Source: Duganella sp. (lineage in GTDB: Bacteria; Pseudomonadota; Gammaproteobacteria; Burkholderiales; Burkholderiaceae_D). From it: a DNA stretch of 64,000 nucleotides. The notes under the pieces were generated by a model, which was not told where the DNA came from, did not search any database, and worked only from the letters and a program-made list of their open reading frames with translations. Every line of letters starts with the position of its first letter. Positions within the stretch are counted from its first letter, which is position 1. The stretch is taken from positions 1-64,000 of the forward strand of contig JAMFSU010000004.1 in assembly GCA_026225475.1 (NCBI GenBank), read 5' to 3'. Of the stretch, positions 1 to 8,193 are shown one piece after another. The translations under genes and the position numbers were made by a program.

Positions 1-435
1 CCTCCCATTTTCTGCAGCGCATCACTGGGAACCCCGTAGGGGCCGGGATCGCGCGGTCGCCTTCTTTTGCTTAGCTTTTCTTGGCGAGACAAGAAAAGTA
101 AGCGGCTGCCGGGCCGCACCCGGCTAGGTCGTCCGAAGAAAACCCAGCATCAGCATCTAAGAAACCAAGAAACCAAGAAACCAAGAAACCAAGAAACCAA
201 GAAACCAAGAAACCAAGAAACCAACGACCAGTGTTTCTTAACTGAACGGCATGATTGCCAGTGACGGTGGCTTACCGCAGCGGGTATCTGGTCATCGTAG
301 CGCCGCGTGTGACGACAGCGTTACGCACCTGAGTTGCTGTCTGGCGCGGTTTTGGACAGATAATACGGGCTTCGGAAGATTTTTCCGGTGACGCCATGGG
401 CACGTTTCTGCTCACCTCCTTCATTCTTGTTCTCA
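1..435. other. Non-coding lead-in with hairpin and octamer repeat
   Basis: No convincing gene lies here. A hairpin at 75-98 has arms CTTTTCTTG and CAAGAAAAG around a 6-base loop. The surrounding GC-rich text resembles interspersed intergenic sequence I associate with Burkholderiales genomes; that is memory, not a search. An octamer microsatellite follows at 161-224. A 65-codon frame at 67-264 runs through the repeat, but its protein is low complexity and I do not call it. From 225 to 435 I see no clear promoter or riboswitch for the downstream oxidoreductase. Confidence 0.5.
161..224. repeat. Octanucleotide tandem repeat, 8 copies of GAAACCAA
   Basis: Eight perfect uninterrupted copies of the 8-bp unit GAAACCAA run from 161 to 224. 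The unit is not a multiple of three, so a change in copy number would shift any reading frame through it. Perfect octamer arrays of this size are typical slipped-strand mutation sites. No credible gene reads through it here, so an effect on a promoter or spacer is more likely than phase-variable coding. Confidence 0.95.
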
Positions 436-1725
436 ATGCCTACACCCCCAATTTCCTCTACGCAGCGCCATGTGGTAATCATTGGCGCCGGTGCCATCGG
501 TGTCATGAGTGCCTTGCATGCGCTCGACCAAGGTTTTCAAGTCACGCTGCTCGATAGCGCCACGCCAGGCGGCGAGCAGGCTTCCAGTTATGGCAATGCT
601 GGCTGGCTGTCGTCGCATTCGATTTTGCCGCCGTCCGAGCCTGGCGTGTGGAAGAAGGTGCCAGGATTTTTGCTCGATCCGCTCGGACCCTTGTCGATTC
701 GTTGGGCTTTTTTACCGCGCATCTTGCCTTGGCTGGTGCGCTATCTGATCGCCGGTTCCAGCGAAGCGCGTCTGAGCACCACGGCGCGTGCCTTGCGTAG
801 CCTGCTGGCCGATGCCGCGTCGCTGCATGCGCAACTGGCCGAGCAGGCGGGCGTGGCCGATCTGATCGAGCAACGCGGTCTGCTGCATGTCTATCCCTCA
901 CGTCAGCAGTTCGAACAAGATGCGCGCGGCTGGCGTATTCGTCACGAACTGGGCGTGCGTTGGGAAGAATTGTCCGCGGCCCAATTGCGGGTCCGCGAAC
1001 CGGACCTCGATGCACGTTATGAATTTGCCGTGCTGGTGACTGAAGCCGGTCATTGTCGCAATCCGGGTGCTTATGTTGCGGCGCTGGCGCAGCATGCGTG
1101 TGCGCGTGGCGCTCGACTGTTAATGTCTAGCGCCAACGGTTTTCGTTTTACCCAGGGACGCTTGAGCGCAGTGTGTACCGACGGTGGTGATATTGCCTGT
1201 GACGCCGCTGTGATTGCAGCTGGCGCGCAATCGAAAGCGCTCGCTGCATTGGCTGGCGACCGCGTGCCGTTGGCCACCGAGCGCGGCTATCACGCGATGG
1301 TGGAGCAGCCCGAAGGGCAACCGCGTACGCCGATGATGCTGATGGATCGCAAAGTGATTGCCACCCAAACCGAACAGGGCTTACGGGTGGCGGGACAGGT
1401 CGAGTTTGCCGCGTTCGATGCGGCACCGGACTGGCGCCGGGCGCACATCATGCGCGAGATTGCGCTACAAAGCTTTCCGGCCTTGCCGCGCGATATCCCC
1501 GTAGCGCGCATGCGGTATTGGCTGGGGCGTCGTCCCAGCATGCCCGACGGCTTGCCCTGCATTGGTCCGTCCACGCGCAGTGTCGATATCATTCATGCCT
1601 TCGGCCATGGTCATATCGGCCTGGGTTCGTCGGCACGTACCGGACGTCTGGTGGCGCAACTGTTGACAGGCCAAACGCCAGAGATCGATCTGGCGCCATT
1701 CAGCGCCCAGCGCTTTTCCCGCTAG
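436..1725 (+). CDS. DadA-like FAD-dependent D-amino acid dehydrogenase
   Basis: Predicted flavoprotein of 429 residues in the DAO/DadA family, which oxidatively deaminates D-amino acids (or related secondary amines) and passes electrons to the respiratory chain. The N terminus has the dinucleotide motif VVIIGAGAIGVMSA followed by an acidic residue at the end of the second strand (TLLD). The C terminus has the family block HAFGHGHIGLGSSARTG. Length matches E. coli DadA (about 432). The ATG at 436 places the FAD fold about 12 residues from the N terminus; an upstream ATG at 388 would add 16 residues with no family support. Neither start has a good ribosome site. No alanine racemase gene is adjacent, so the substrate is unknown. 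It ends convergently with the TetR gene, overlapping by 4 bases. Confidence 0.8.
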   Translation: MPTPPISSTQRHVVIIGAGAIGVMSALHALDQGFQVTLLDSATPGGEQASSYGNAGWLSSHSILPPSEPGVWKKVPGFLLDPLGPLSIRWAFLPRILPWLVRYLIAGSSEARLSTTARALRSLLADAASLHAQLAEQAGVADLIEQRGLLHVYPSRQQFEQDARGWRIRHELGVRWEELSAAQLRVREPDLDARYEFAVLVTEAGHCRNPGAYVAALAQHACARGARLLMSSANGFRFTQGRLSAVCTDGGDIACDAAVIAAGAQSKALAALAGDRVPLATERGYHAMVEQPEGQPRTPMMLMDRKVIATQTEQGLRVAGQVEFAAFDAAPDWRRAHIMREIALQSFPALPRDIPVARMRYWLGRRPSMPDGLPCIGPSTRSVDIIHAFGHGHIGLGSSARTGRLVAQLLTGQTPEIDLAPFSAQRFSR

Positions 1726-2351
1726 CCTGGCAGCGCCGGGGTAGGGGCATTGAAGCCATCGAATGCCACGCGCAGCATGTGTTGCACGACCTGGTCGTTG
1801 CTCATTTTGCTGAAGCGTTGCAAATACTCGACGGCGGGATCGCAGGTGCGGGCGTAATAACTGAACAGGATCACATCGCTGGGCATGCTTGCATCGAACT
1901 CGCCTAGCTTTTGCGCACTTTGCACGAGTTTTTCGAGTTGGCCATTGAGCTTGAGCACGCGGGTAACGTATTTCAAGTTACGCATCAACATTTCACGCAC
2001 ATGAGCGCTGGTCGACGGCAGGAACGGCAAGCCGCCTTCCAGTCGCACGCGCAATGCCCATTCCAGCAGTGCAGCCAGTTTTCCTTTGGGACCTAGCGTC
2101 GGATCGATTTGCGCCAGGTAGTCGAGCGCGCCGTCGATCAGTCGGATCAAGGCTTCGCCCACCAAGTCTTCCTTTGACTTGAAATGCTTGTACAGGCTGG
2201 GTTTGGAAATGCCAACCGCGCCGGCCACATCATCCATGGTCATCAAATCGTAGCCCTTGCTGCCGAGTACCGCCGTAGTAGCATCCAGAATGGCGCTCTC
2301 ACGCAGTTTGAAGGCCTGATCCTTGAAGCTTAGTTTGCCAAAAATACCCAT
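1722..2351 (-). CDS. TetR-family transcriptional regulator
   Basis: Repressor-type regulator of 209 residues. Residues 15-60 form the TetR helix-turn-helix, with the signature MDDVAGAVGISKPSLYKHFKSK, shown here only as TetR-typical text around VGISKPSLYKHF. The C-terminal half is a variable ligand-binding domain that gives no substrate clue. It is transcribed away from the lipid-modification cluster across a 125-bp gap that holds palindromic TACTA/TAGTA sequences, the usual arrangement for a TetR protein repressing itself and the divergent operon. In other bacteria related clusters are placed under the sigma factor RpoE and anti-sigma ChrR; neither is present in this window. Confidence 0.9.
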   Translation of the reverse strand: MGIFGKLSFKDQAFKLRESAILDATTAVLGSKGYDLMTMDDVAGAVGISKPSLYKHFKSKEDLVGEALIRLIDGALDYLAQIDPTLGPKGKLAALLEWALRVRLEGGLPFLPSTSAHVREMLMRNLKYVTRVLKLNGQLEKLVQSAQKLGEFDASMPSDVILFSYYARTCDPAVEYLQRFSKMSNDQVVQHMLRVAFDGFNAPTPALPG

Positions 2352-2363
2352 GGGTAGCTTTCG

Positions 2364-2400
2364 TTACTAATTAGTAGATTTAATTTTGTATTGGTAGTAA
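2364..2400. promoter_or_regulatory. Probable TetR operator in divergent promoter region
   Basis: A perfect 12-bp palindrome TACTAATTAGTA occupies 2365-2376. A wider inverted pair, TTACTA at 2364-2369 and TAGTAA at 2395-2400, brackets an AT-rich core. The site starts 13 bases upstream of the TetR start codon and lies about 77-113 bases upstream of the first cluster gene. Binding by the neighbouring TetR protein is inferred from symmetry and position only. Confidence 0.6.
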
Positions 2401-2476
2401 TCTTAGCACTGAAGCGCAGGCAAGAGCAGAAAAAGTGCGGCGCAAATCAGATCAACACCACTATTGGCGCGCTTTC

Positions 2477-3757
2477 ATGGAAAAACAAAGGCAAAAAATC
2501 GCGGTCATTGGTGCCGGCATCGCAGGCCTGGCCAGTGCTTATTTTTTGGCGCGCCAGCACGAAGTCGTGTTGTTCGAAGCCGGAACGTATCTCGGCGGCC
2601 ACACTAATACCGTGGATGTGACGCTGGAAGACAAGAGTTTTGCCGTCGATACCGGCTTTCTGGTGTTCAATGAAGCGACTTATCCCAATCTGATCGCCTT
2701 GTTCGACGAACTCGGGGTCGCCAGTTACGGCACCACGATGTCGTTCGGCGTTTCGCTGGAGCAGGGTGCTTTCGAATGGGCAGGCACTAACCTCGACAGT
2801 GTGTTTGCCCAACGGCGTCATGCGTTTTCTCCGGCTTTTCTCGGCATGCTCAAGGACCTGCTGCACTTCAATCGCACTGCACAAGCCAACCTGGCGGCCA
2901 GTTTGCGGCAACCGATCACGCTTGGTCAGTTGTTGGCAGCAAGTGGTTATGGCGCGATGTTTCGCGATGCCTATCTGTTGCCGATGGCGGCGGCGATCTG
3001 GTCCAGCGCACCGGCCGATATTTTGGGTTTTCCGGCCAGTACCTTTTTGCGCTTTTGCCTCAATCACGGTCTATTGCAAATCAGTCAACGTCCACAATGG
3101 CGCACCGTGCTTGGTGGCGCGCGCAGTTATGTCCGCAAAATTGCCGCTACCTTGCCACAGGTACGCCTGAACGCCAAAGTCGAGCGCGTTGTCAAGCTGG
3201 GGGCGCAATTGAACGTACAGACCGAGGCGATTGAAGAAAAGTTTGATGCTGTCGTGTTCGCCACCCATGCGCCGCAAACCTTGCAGATGCTTAGCGACGC
3301 CAACGCCGAGGAGCGGCGCCTGCTGAGCTCGGTACGTTATCAGCATAATGTCGCCTATCTGCATACCGATGCGGCGTTGATGCCGCGCCGGCGCAAAGTC
3401 TGGTCTGCCTGGAATTATCTGGGCGGCGCCGCCGTCGATGGCAGCCGTCCAGTGTGTGTCAGTTACTGGCTCAACCAGTTGCAAGCCTTGCCTTGCCAGA
3501 CCGATGTGATGGTCACGCTCAATCCGTTTGCGCCGCCACGGCCTGAGCAGGTATTGGCCCGCTTCGATTATGAACATCCAGTATTCGATCAAGCCGCAGT
3601 GGAGGCACAACAACAACTGCAAGCAATACAAGGACGACGCGGGCTGTGGTTTGCCGGTGCATGGACTGGTTACGGTTTTCATGAAGATGGCTTGAAGTCG
3701 GCATTAAGGGTGGCAAAGGCCTTTGACCTGGCGCCATCCTGGGCACAGGTGACATGA
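2477..3757 (+). CDS. FAD-dependent amine-oxidase-like protein (COG2907 type)
   Basis: Flavin oxidoreductase of 426 residues. The N terminus carries the FAD motif AVIGAGIAGLASAYFLA, and the C terminus has AGAWTGYGFHEDGLKSA, characteristic of the COG2907 NAD/FAD-binding group. Homologues sit beside cyclopropane-synthase-like methyltransferases; in Rhodobacter sphaeroides, genes of this kind have been linked to the singlet-oxygen response and to furan fatty acid formation. By analogy it may desaturate or oxidise a methylated acyl chain, which is inference. The ATG at 2477 is chosen because the FAD motif follows within about 8 residues; a frame from 2435 is open but adds unrelated residues. It overlaps the next gene by 4 bases. 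Confidence 0.85.
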   Translation: MEKQRQKIAVIGAGIAGLASAYFLARQHEVVLFEAGTYLGGHTNTVDVTLEDKSFAVDTGFLVFNEATYPNLIALFDELGVASYGTTMSFGVSLEQGAFEWAGTNLDSVFAQRRHAFSPAFLGMLKDLLHFNRTAQANLAASLRQPITLGQLLAASGYGAMFRDAYLLPMAAAIWSSAPADILGFPASTFLRFCLNHGLLQISQRPQWRTVLGGARSYVRKIAATLPQVRLNAKVERVVKLGAQLNVQTEAIEEKFDAVVFATHAPQTLQMLSDANAEERRLLSSVRYQHNVAYLHTDAALMPRRRKVWSAWNYLGGAAVDGSRPVCVSYWLNQLQALPCQTDVMVTLNPFAPPRPEQVLARFDYEHPVFDQAAVEAQQQLQAIQGRRGLWFAGAWTGYGFHEDGLKSALRVAKAFDLAPSWAQVT

Positions 3758-4554
3758 TGGACAGCAGGCCGGCTCCCGCTTATTTGCTGCGTGGTCAGGT
3801 GTTGCATGAGCGCCTGCGGCCGGTGCTGCATCGTTTTTTGTATCCGGTGTTTTGCGTCAGGCTCAATCTGGCGCGGCTGGACGAGGTCAGCAATGCCTGG
3901 TTTGGCGTCGACAAACGGCGTCTGATATCGGTGCGGACGCGTGATTTTGGGCCGCGTGATGGTAGCAGTCTGGAGGCGTGGATGCGCGATCAACTGTTGC
4001 AGATCGGTCTGCCAATCGATGGCGAGATCTGGCTGCAGACTTTTCCGCGCATGTTCGGCATCGTGTTCAATCCGGTCAGTTTCTGGTATTGCCATGACCG
4101 CAGCGGTGGCTTGCGCGCCGTCTTGGCTGAGGTGAACAATACCTTTGGCGAGACCCATCGCTATCTGCTGGCGCATCCCGATCAAGCGGTCATCGATGCC
4201 AATACGCGACTGCAATGCGCCAAGCAAATGCATGTCTCGCCGTTTTGCGAGGTGCGCGGATTTTACCGCTTCCGCTTTCGTGACACCGCGGAGGCCGCCC
4301 TGGTCGGCATTGACTACGACGATGGCGAGGGTGTGCTGATTCACACCAGCGTCGGCGGCACCATGCAAGCGCTGGACCGGCAAAGTGCGCTGCGGGCATT
4401 GCTGCGGCAACCGCTGATGAGCGCCAGTATCATCGTCAAGATCCATTGGCAAGCGTGGAAGCTGTGGCGCAAGCGCGTACCATTTTTTCGCAAGCCTGAA
4501 TATAGCCCCGTCGCGTCAGACGTCGTGACCCTGGAACAGGAGACATCATCGTGA
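3754..4554 (+). CDS. DUF1365 family protein
   Basis: Protein of 266 residues in family DUF1365 (COG3496), function not established. Conserved landmarks are the opening AYLLRGQVLHERLRPVLHRF, the block FGIVFNPVSFWYCHD and the stretch CAKQMHVSPFCEVRGFYRF. No signal peptide or strong membrane segment is visible. Start and stop overlap both neighbours by 4 bases (ATGA with the amine oxidase, GTGA with the methyltransferase), so translation of the three is probably coupled. The constant association of DUF1365 with COG2907 and Cfa-like proteins suggests a shared lipid substrate. Confidence 0.85.
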   Translation: MMDSRPAPAYLLRGQVLHERLRPVLHRFLYPVFCVRLNLARLDEVSNAWFGVDKRRLISVRTRDFGPRDGSSLEAWMRDQLLQIGLPIDGEIWLQTFPRMFGIVFNPVSFWYCHDRSGGLRAVLAEVNNTFGETHRYLLAHPDQAVIDANTRLQCAKQMHVSPFCEVRGFYRFRFRDTAEAALVGIDYDDGEGVLIHTSVGGTMQALDRQSALRALLRQPLMSASIIVKIHWQAWKLWRKRVPFFRKPEYSPVASDVVTLEQETSS

Positions 4555-5768
4555 ATCACAACCAACTCCAGCCATTGGCCGCCAGCCCCCAAGCAGCGCC
4601 ATGGTCAACCCGGCTGTTTCTGCGCCTGCTCGACTGTCTCAAGCACGGCCATCTGCAACTGACCACGCCCCATGGCAATACGCTGGTCTACGGCGATCTG
4701 CGTGAACCGCCCAGTGCGCAAATGCATATCCACGATTGGCGCGCCTGCGCCCGCATGCTGCAAGCGGGCGATATCGGCTTTGCCGAATGCTATGCCAATG
4801 GCTGGATTGATACCCCGGATTTAAGTGCGCTGTTACGGCTGTGCCTGCGCAATCAGGTCGAGCTGGAACGCATGCTGTTTGGCGGCAAGCTGGTCGGATT
4901 GTGGTATCGCCTGCAGCATTGGTTGCGCCCCAACACGCGCGACGGCAGTCGCAAGAACATCCATGCGCATTACGACATCGGCAATGAGTTTTATCGTCTG
5001 TGGCTGGACCCGAGCTGGACTTATTCCAGCGCCTTGTTCGACGGCGATTACTCGCAAACGCTGGCGTCCGCGCAGGCGCGTAAATACCAACGCATCATCG
5101 ATCAGCTCGGTTTGCGCGTTGGTGATCACGTGCTGGAAATTGGCTGCGGCTGGGGTGGCTTTGCCGAGCATGCTGCGCAACAGGGCATCCACGTACATGG
5201 TGTCACGATTTCTGAGGCGCAATTGCAGGTGGCGCAACAGCGGCTGACGGCGCAAGGATTGCAGGCGCTGGCGCAGGTCGAGTTGCGCGACTATCGCGAT
5301 CTCGACGGACAGTACGATGCGGTAGTGTCGATCGAAATGTTTGAAGCCGTCGGCGAGCAATTCTGGCCCGAGTATTTTTCTACCGTGGCAGCACGTTTGC
5401 GTCGCAACGGCAAGGCATTGATCCAGTCGATCACGATTGCCGAAAATCATTTTGATCGCTATCGCAATAGCTCGGATTTCATCCGCCAATATATTTTCCC
5501 GGGTGGTATGTTGCCTAGCCCGGAGCGCTTCGGCAGCGAGGCGCATCGGGCTGGTTTGCAGACAATCGACCAATACCGTTTTGGCCACGACTACGCCGAA
5601 ACGCTGCGGCGATGGCAGCAGACATTTTTACAGCGCCGAGAAGAGATTGCCGCGCAAGGTTTCGATGAACACTTTTTGCGCCTATGGCAACTCTATTACG
5701 TCTATTGCGAAGCCGGTTTTGATGAGGAGCGCACCGATGTTATTCAGTTTTTGCTGCATAAGGACTGA
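4551..5768 (+). CDS. cfa: Cyclopropane-fatty-acyl-phospholipid synthase family methyltransferase
   Basis: SAM-dependent methyltransferase of 405 residues, slightly longer than E. coli Cfa (382). The SAM loop LEIGCGWGGFAEHA lies near residue 195, preceded by the family block HYDIGNEFYRLWLDPSWTYS. Family members act on the double bond of acyl chains in membrane phospholipids, giving a cyclopropane ring or, in some relatives, a methylated alkene. Which product this one makes cannot be read from sequence. The GTG at 4551 has an AGGAG box 8 bases upstream and overlaps the DUF1365 stop. The 3' end overlaps the next gene by 32 bases. Confidence 0.9.
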   Translation: MNHNQLQPLAASPQAAPWSTRLFLRLLDCLKHGHLQLTTPHGNTLVYGDLREPPSAQMHIHDWRACARMLQAGDIGFAECYANGWIDTPDLSALLRLCLRNQVELERMLFGGKLVGLWYRLQHWLRPNTRDGSRKNIHAHYDIGNEFYRLWLDPSWTYSSALFDGDYSQTLASAQARKYQRIIDQLGLRVGDHVLEIGCGWGGFAEHAAQQGIHVHGVTISEAQLQVAQQRLTAQGLQALAQVELRDYRDLDGQYDAVVSIEMFEAVGEQFWPEYFSTVAARLRRNGKALIQSITIAENHFDRYRNSSDFIRQYIFPGGMLPSPERFGSEAHRAGLQTIDQYRFGHDYAETLRRWQQTFLQRREEIAAQGFDEHFLRLWQLYYVYCEAGFDEERTDVIQFLLHKD

Positions 5769-6306
5769 GTTACGCCGGCTTGGCCGCTGTTGTCATCTGG
5801 CTGTGGCGGCGTGTCTGCTGCTGGCCGTGACGTTGCCATGCCATGCAGCGACTTGGCGTGACGATCTGCCGCAGGCGCAGCAGTTGGGTGGCGGAGAATT
5901 GCACTGGTTCGGCCTGAAGATTTACCGCATCGGCTTGTGGAGCGCGCAGGTACCCTTCAATCCGGCGCAACCGTTTGCACTGGAACTGACCTATGAGCGC
6001 AATATCAGCCGTCAGCGCTTGGTCGACATCAGTATCGATGAAATGCGCCGACTGTTCCGTGATCGTTATAGCGAAATGCAGTTCCAGCAATGGCATACCG
6101 TGATGCAAAACGCCTTTGTCGACGTCAAGGCTGGTGATCAATTGATCGGTGTGTCGCTGCCGGGTATCGGCTGTCGTTTCTATAACCGCGATGCATTGCT
6201 GGCAGAGGTGCGCGATCCCGAGTTCGCACGCGCCTTCTTCGCCATCTGGCTGGACTCACGCAGCAAGGACGCGCAGTTGCGTCAACAACTGCTGGGCCAG
6301 CCATGA
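5737..6306 (+). CDS. Secreted chalcone isomerase-like protein
   Basis: Predicted periplasmic protein of 189 residues. A basic start, a hydrophobic stretch (LAVAACLLLAVTLP) and a cleavage site after CHA form a signal peptide; the mature part (WRDDLPQAQQLGGGELHWFG) resembles the chalcone-isomerase-like domain found in proteobacterial lipid operons. The start is set by AGGAG at 5725-5729, seven bases before ATG 5737, inside the 3' end of cfa. The much longer open frame back to 5437 is a shadow of cfa. The fold may bind fatty acids in bacteria; the role here is inferred from the operon only. Confidence 0.75.
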   Translation: MLFSFCCIRTELRRLGRCCHLAVAACLLLAVTLPCHAATWRDDLPQAQQLGGGELHWFGLKIYRIGLWSAQVPFNPAQPFALELTYERNISRQRLVDISIDEMRRLFRDRYSEMQFQQWHTVMQNAFVDVKAGDQLIGVSLPGIGCRFYNRDALLAEVRDPEFARAFFAIWLDSRSKDAQLRQQLLGQP

Positions 6307-7601
6307 CGATCATGACTGCCGCACCGGCACGCTGGCGCTATCTCGCCTATGGCCTGCTCGGCTGGCCGCTGGCGATGTCAGCTTTGCCCGTGTATATCCA
6401 GGCGCCAGCGTATTACAGCAGTCAGCTTGGTCTGGCCATCGCCGGTACGGGTTGGGTTCTGTTTTTGGCACGCCTGGTCGATACCATGCAAGACCCTTGG
6501 TTGGGGCGTTGCATTGACCGTGTGTCGGTAGCACGCCTGCCGTTGTGGATGCTTGCCGGGGCCTTGTTGTTGGCGGTTGCCTTCTATGGTCTGTGGTTGC
6601 CGCCAGCGCTGGTGCGACATGGCGACACGGCCTTGTTGGCCTGGTTGGGTCTGATGTTGATACTCGCCTACAGCGCCCACAGCATGCTCAATATTGCTTA
6701 TCTGGCGTGGGGTGCACGGCTATCGCAACAGGCCGACGGCTTATTGAATGCCGCAGCGCTGCGCGAAATGGCCGGTTTGATCGGTGCCGTACTGGCCAGT
6801 GTGATACCTGGATGGCTCATGCTCAGCGGCGCTGCCGTGGCATCCGGAATGCAGCTCTATGCCGCAGGGTTTGCTGTATTGCTGGGTTTGTCGCTGGTGG
6901 CGCTGTTGTACGGTGCACCGGCCTGGAATAAGGTGACCGGCAGCAGTGGTGTTGCCAGCGGCTGGCGCGCGCTCAGCGCCAGCATGGCAGCCAATCGCGG
7001 TTTTCGTCGCCTGTTGCTGCCTTATTTTTTCAACGCGCTGTCGGTGGCGATCCCGGCAACGCTGGCCTTGTTTTTTATCAGTGACCGCTTGCAGGCGTCG
7101 CATTATGCCGGTTGGTTTCTCGCCACTTATTTTCTTGCCACGGCACTGGGTTTGCCCGCTTGGGTAGCGGCCGCCAAGCGTTGGGGCGTGTTGCGCGCCT
7201 GGCGTATGGGCATGGTGCTGGCGATTTTGGCGTTCGCCGGTGCGGTGCTGTTGCAGGCTGGCGATGTGCTCTGGTATGGCCTGGTTTGTATTGCCGCCGG
7301 TCTGGCGCTGGGAGCCGATCTGGCACTGCCGCCGGTGCTGCTGGCCGGCCTGATCGCCGAGGATGACAACACGGCCGCCTATTACGGCATCTGGACTTTG
7401 CTTGGCAAACTGGCGCTGGCGCTATCGGGTTTGACCTTGCCGTTGCTGGCGGCACTCGGCTATCAACCCGGCATGGCGGGCAATGCTGCGCTGGGATGGA
7501 CCTATGCGGCGCTGCCATGCGGCTGTAAATTGCTGGCCTTGCTGCTGTCGGCTTCATTGTCAGAAGCGCCCGCGCAAGAGCGGGTAGCAACGAGTACCTA
7601 A
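6303..7601 (+). CDS. MFS transporter (GPH-like, COG2211)
   Basis: Integral membrane protein of 432 residues with about 12 hydrophobic segments. The early FLARLVDTMQDPWLGRCIDR block matches the loop 2-3 motif (D-x-x-x-DP-x-x-G) of the glycoside-pentoside-hexuronide branch of the major facilitator superfamily. It overlaps the preceding stop by 4 bases. In this cluster its cargo is probably lipid-related rather than a sugar, but nothing in the sequence identifies it. Na/H symport is typical of the branch. Confidence 0.8.
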   Translation: MTIMTAAPARWRYLAYGLLGWPLAMSALPVYIQAPAYYSSQLGLAIAGTGWVLFLARLVDTMQDPWLGRCIDRVSVARLPLWMLAGALLLAVAFYGLWLPPALVRHGDTALLAWLGLMLILAYSAHSMLNIAYLAWGARLSQQADGLLNAAALREMAGLIGAVLASVIPGWLMLSGAAVASGMQLYAAGFAVLLGLSLVALLYGAPAWNKVTGSSGVASGWRALSASMAANRGFRRLLLPYFFNALSVAIPATLALFFISDRLQASHYAGWFLATYFLATALGLPAWVAAAKRWGVLRAWRMGMVLAILAFAGAVLLQAGDVLWYGLVCIAAGLALGADLALPPVLLAGLIAEDDNTAAYYGIWTLLGKLALALSGLTLPLLAALGYQPGMAGNAALGWTYAALPCGCKLLALLLSASLSEAPAQERVATST

Positions 7602-7620
7602 TTCTAGAGGAGCGTTGATC

Positions 7621-8181
7621 ATGTGGAATTTACTGTGCAAGTTGCGCCACACCTTGGCGGGAAATGTTATCGCCATGCCCTTGCTGCTGCTGTTGGGGGC
7701 CTGTTCCTCACCGGACGTGACGCATTACGCCGCCCAGCAACCGGTGTTTGATCCGGTCCAGTTTTTCGTGGGCAAGACCGAGGCGTGGGGCATGTTTCAG
7801 CAACGCAGCGGCGAAGTGGTCAAGCGCTTCCAGGTTGACATCCATGGTCGGCAGCAGGATGACCAGTTGATTCTGGAAGAACATTTTCGCTACGACGACG
7901 GCAGCACCCAGGAACGCATCTGGACCTTGCAGCGGCAAGCCGATGGCAGCTGGCGCGGGCGTGCCGGCGATGTGTTGGGTGAAGCCATCGGCCATGCCGC
8001 TGGCAATGCGTTGAACTGGCGCTACACCTTGTTGCTGCCGGTCAATGGCAAGACGTATGAAATGCAGATGGATGATTGGATGTTCCTGATCGACGACCAT
8101 ACCATGATCAATCGAACCAGCATGCGCAAGTTCGGCGTGGAAGTCGGCCAGGTCACTTTGTTTTTTCGCAAGCGTTCTTGA
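7621..8181 (+). CDS. DUF3833 lipoprotein
   Basis: Small lipoprotein of 186 residues. A hydrophobic run ends in the lipobox LLLLGAC, so the mature protein should start at the Cys and be anchored in a membrane facing the periplasm. The region FDPVQFFVGKTEAWGMFQ is characteristic of DUF3833, a family of unknown function tied to these clusters. ATG 7621 is preferred because AGAGGAG lies 8 bases upstream; TTG 7615 in the same frame is unlikely. The gap to the MFS gene is short (19 bases). Confidence 0.85.
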   Translation: MWNLLCKLRHTLAGNVIAMPLLLLLGACSSPDVTHYAAQQPVFDPVQFFVGKTEAWGMFQQRSGEVVKRFQVDIHGRQQDDQLILEEHFRYDDGSTQERIWTLQRQADGSWRGRAGDVLGEAIGHAAGNALNWRYTLLLPVNGKTYEMQMDDWMFLIDDHTMINRTSMRKFGVEVGQVTLFFRKRS

Positions 8182-8193
8182 AGATCGGTGGAG

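Noticed and set aside
161..224. Possible CRISPR array
   Set aside because: Unit is 8 bp with no spacers; simple tandem repeat and no cas genes nearby.
67..264. 65-codon frame through the octamer repeat
   Set aside because: Low-complexity product, built by the repeat itself, no ribosome site and no family resemblance.
225..435. Glycine-type riboswitch before the DadA-like gene
   Set aside because: I could not find the conserved core or a matching pair of aptamer stems; only small unrelated hairpins.
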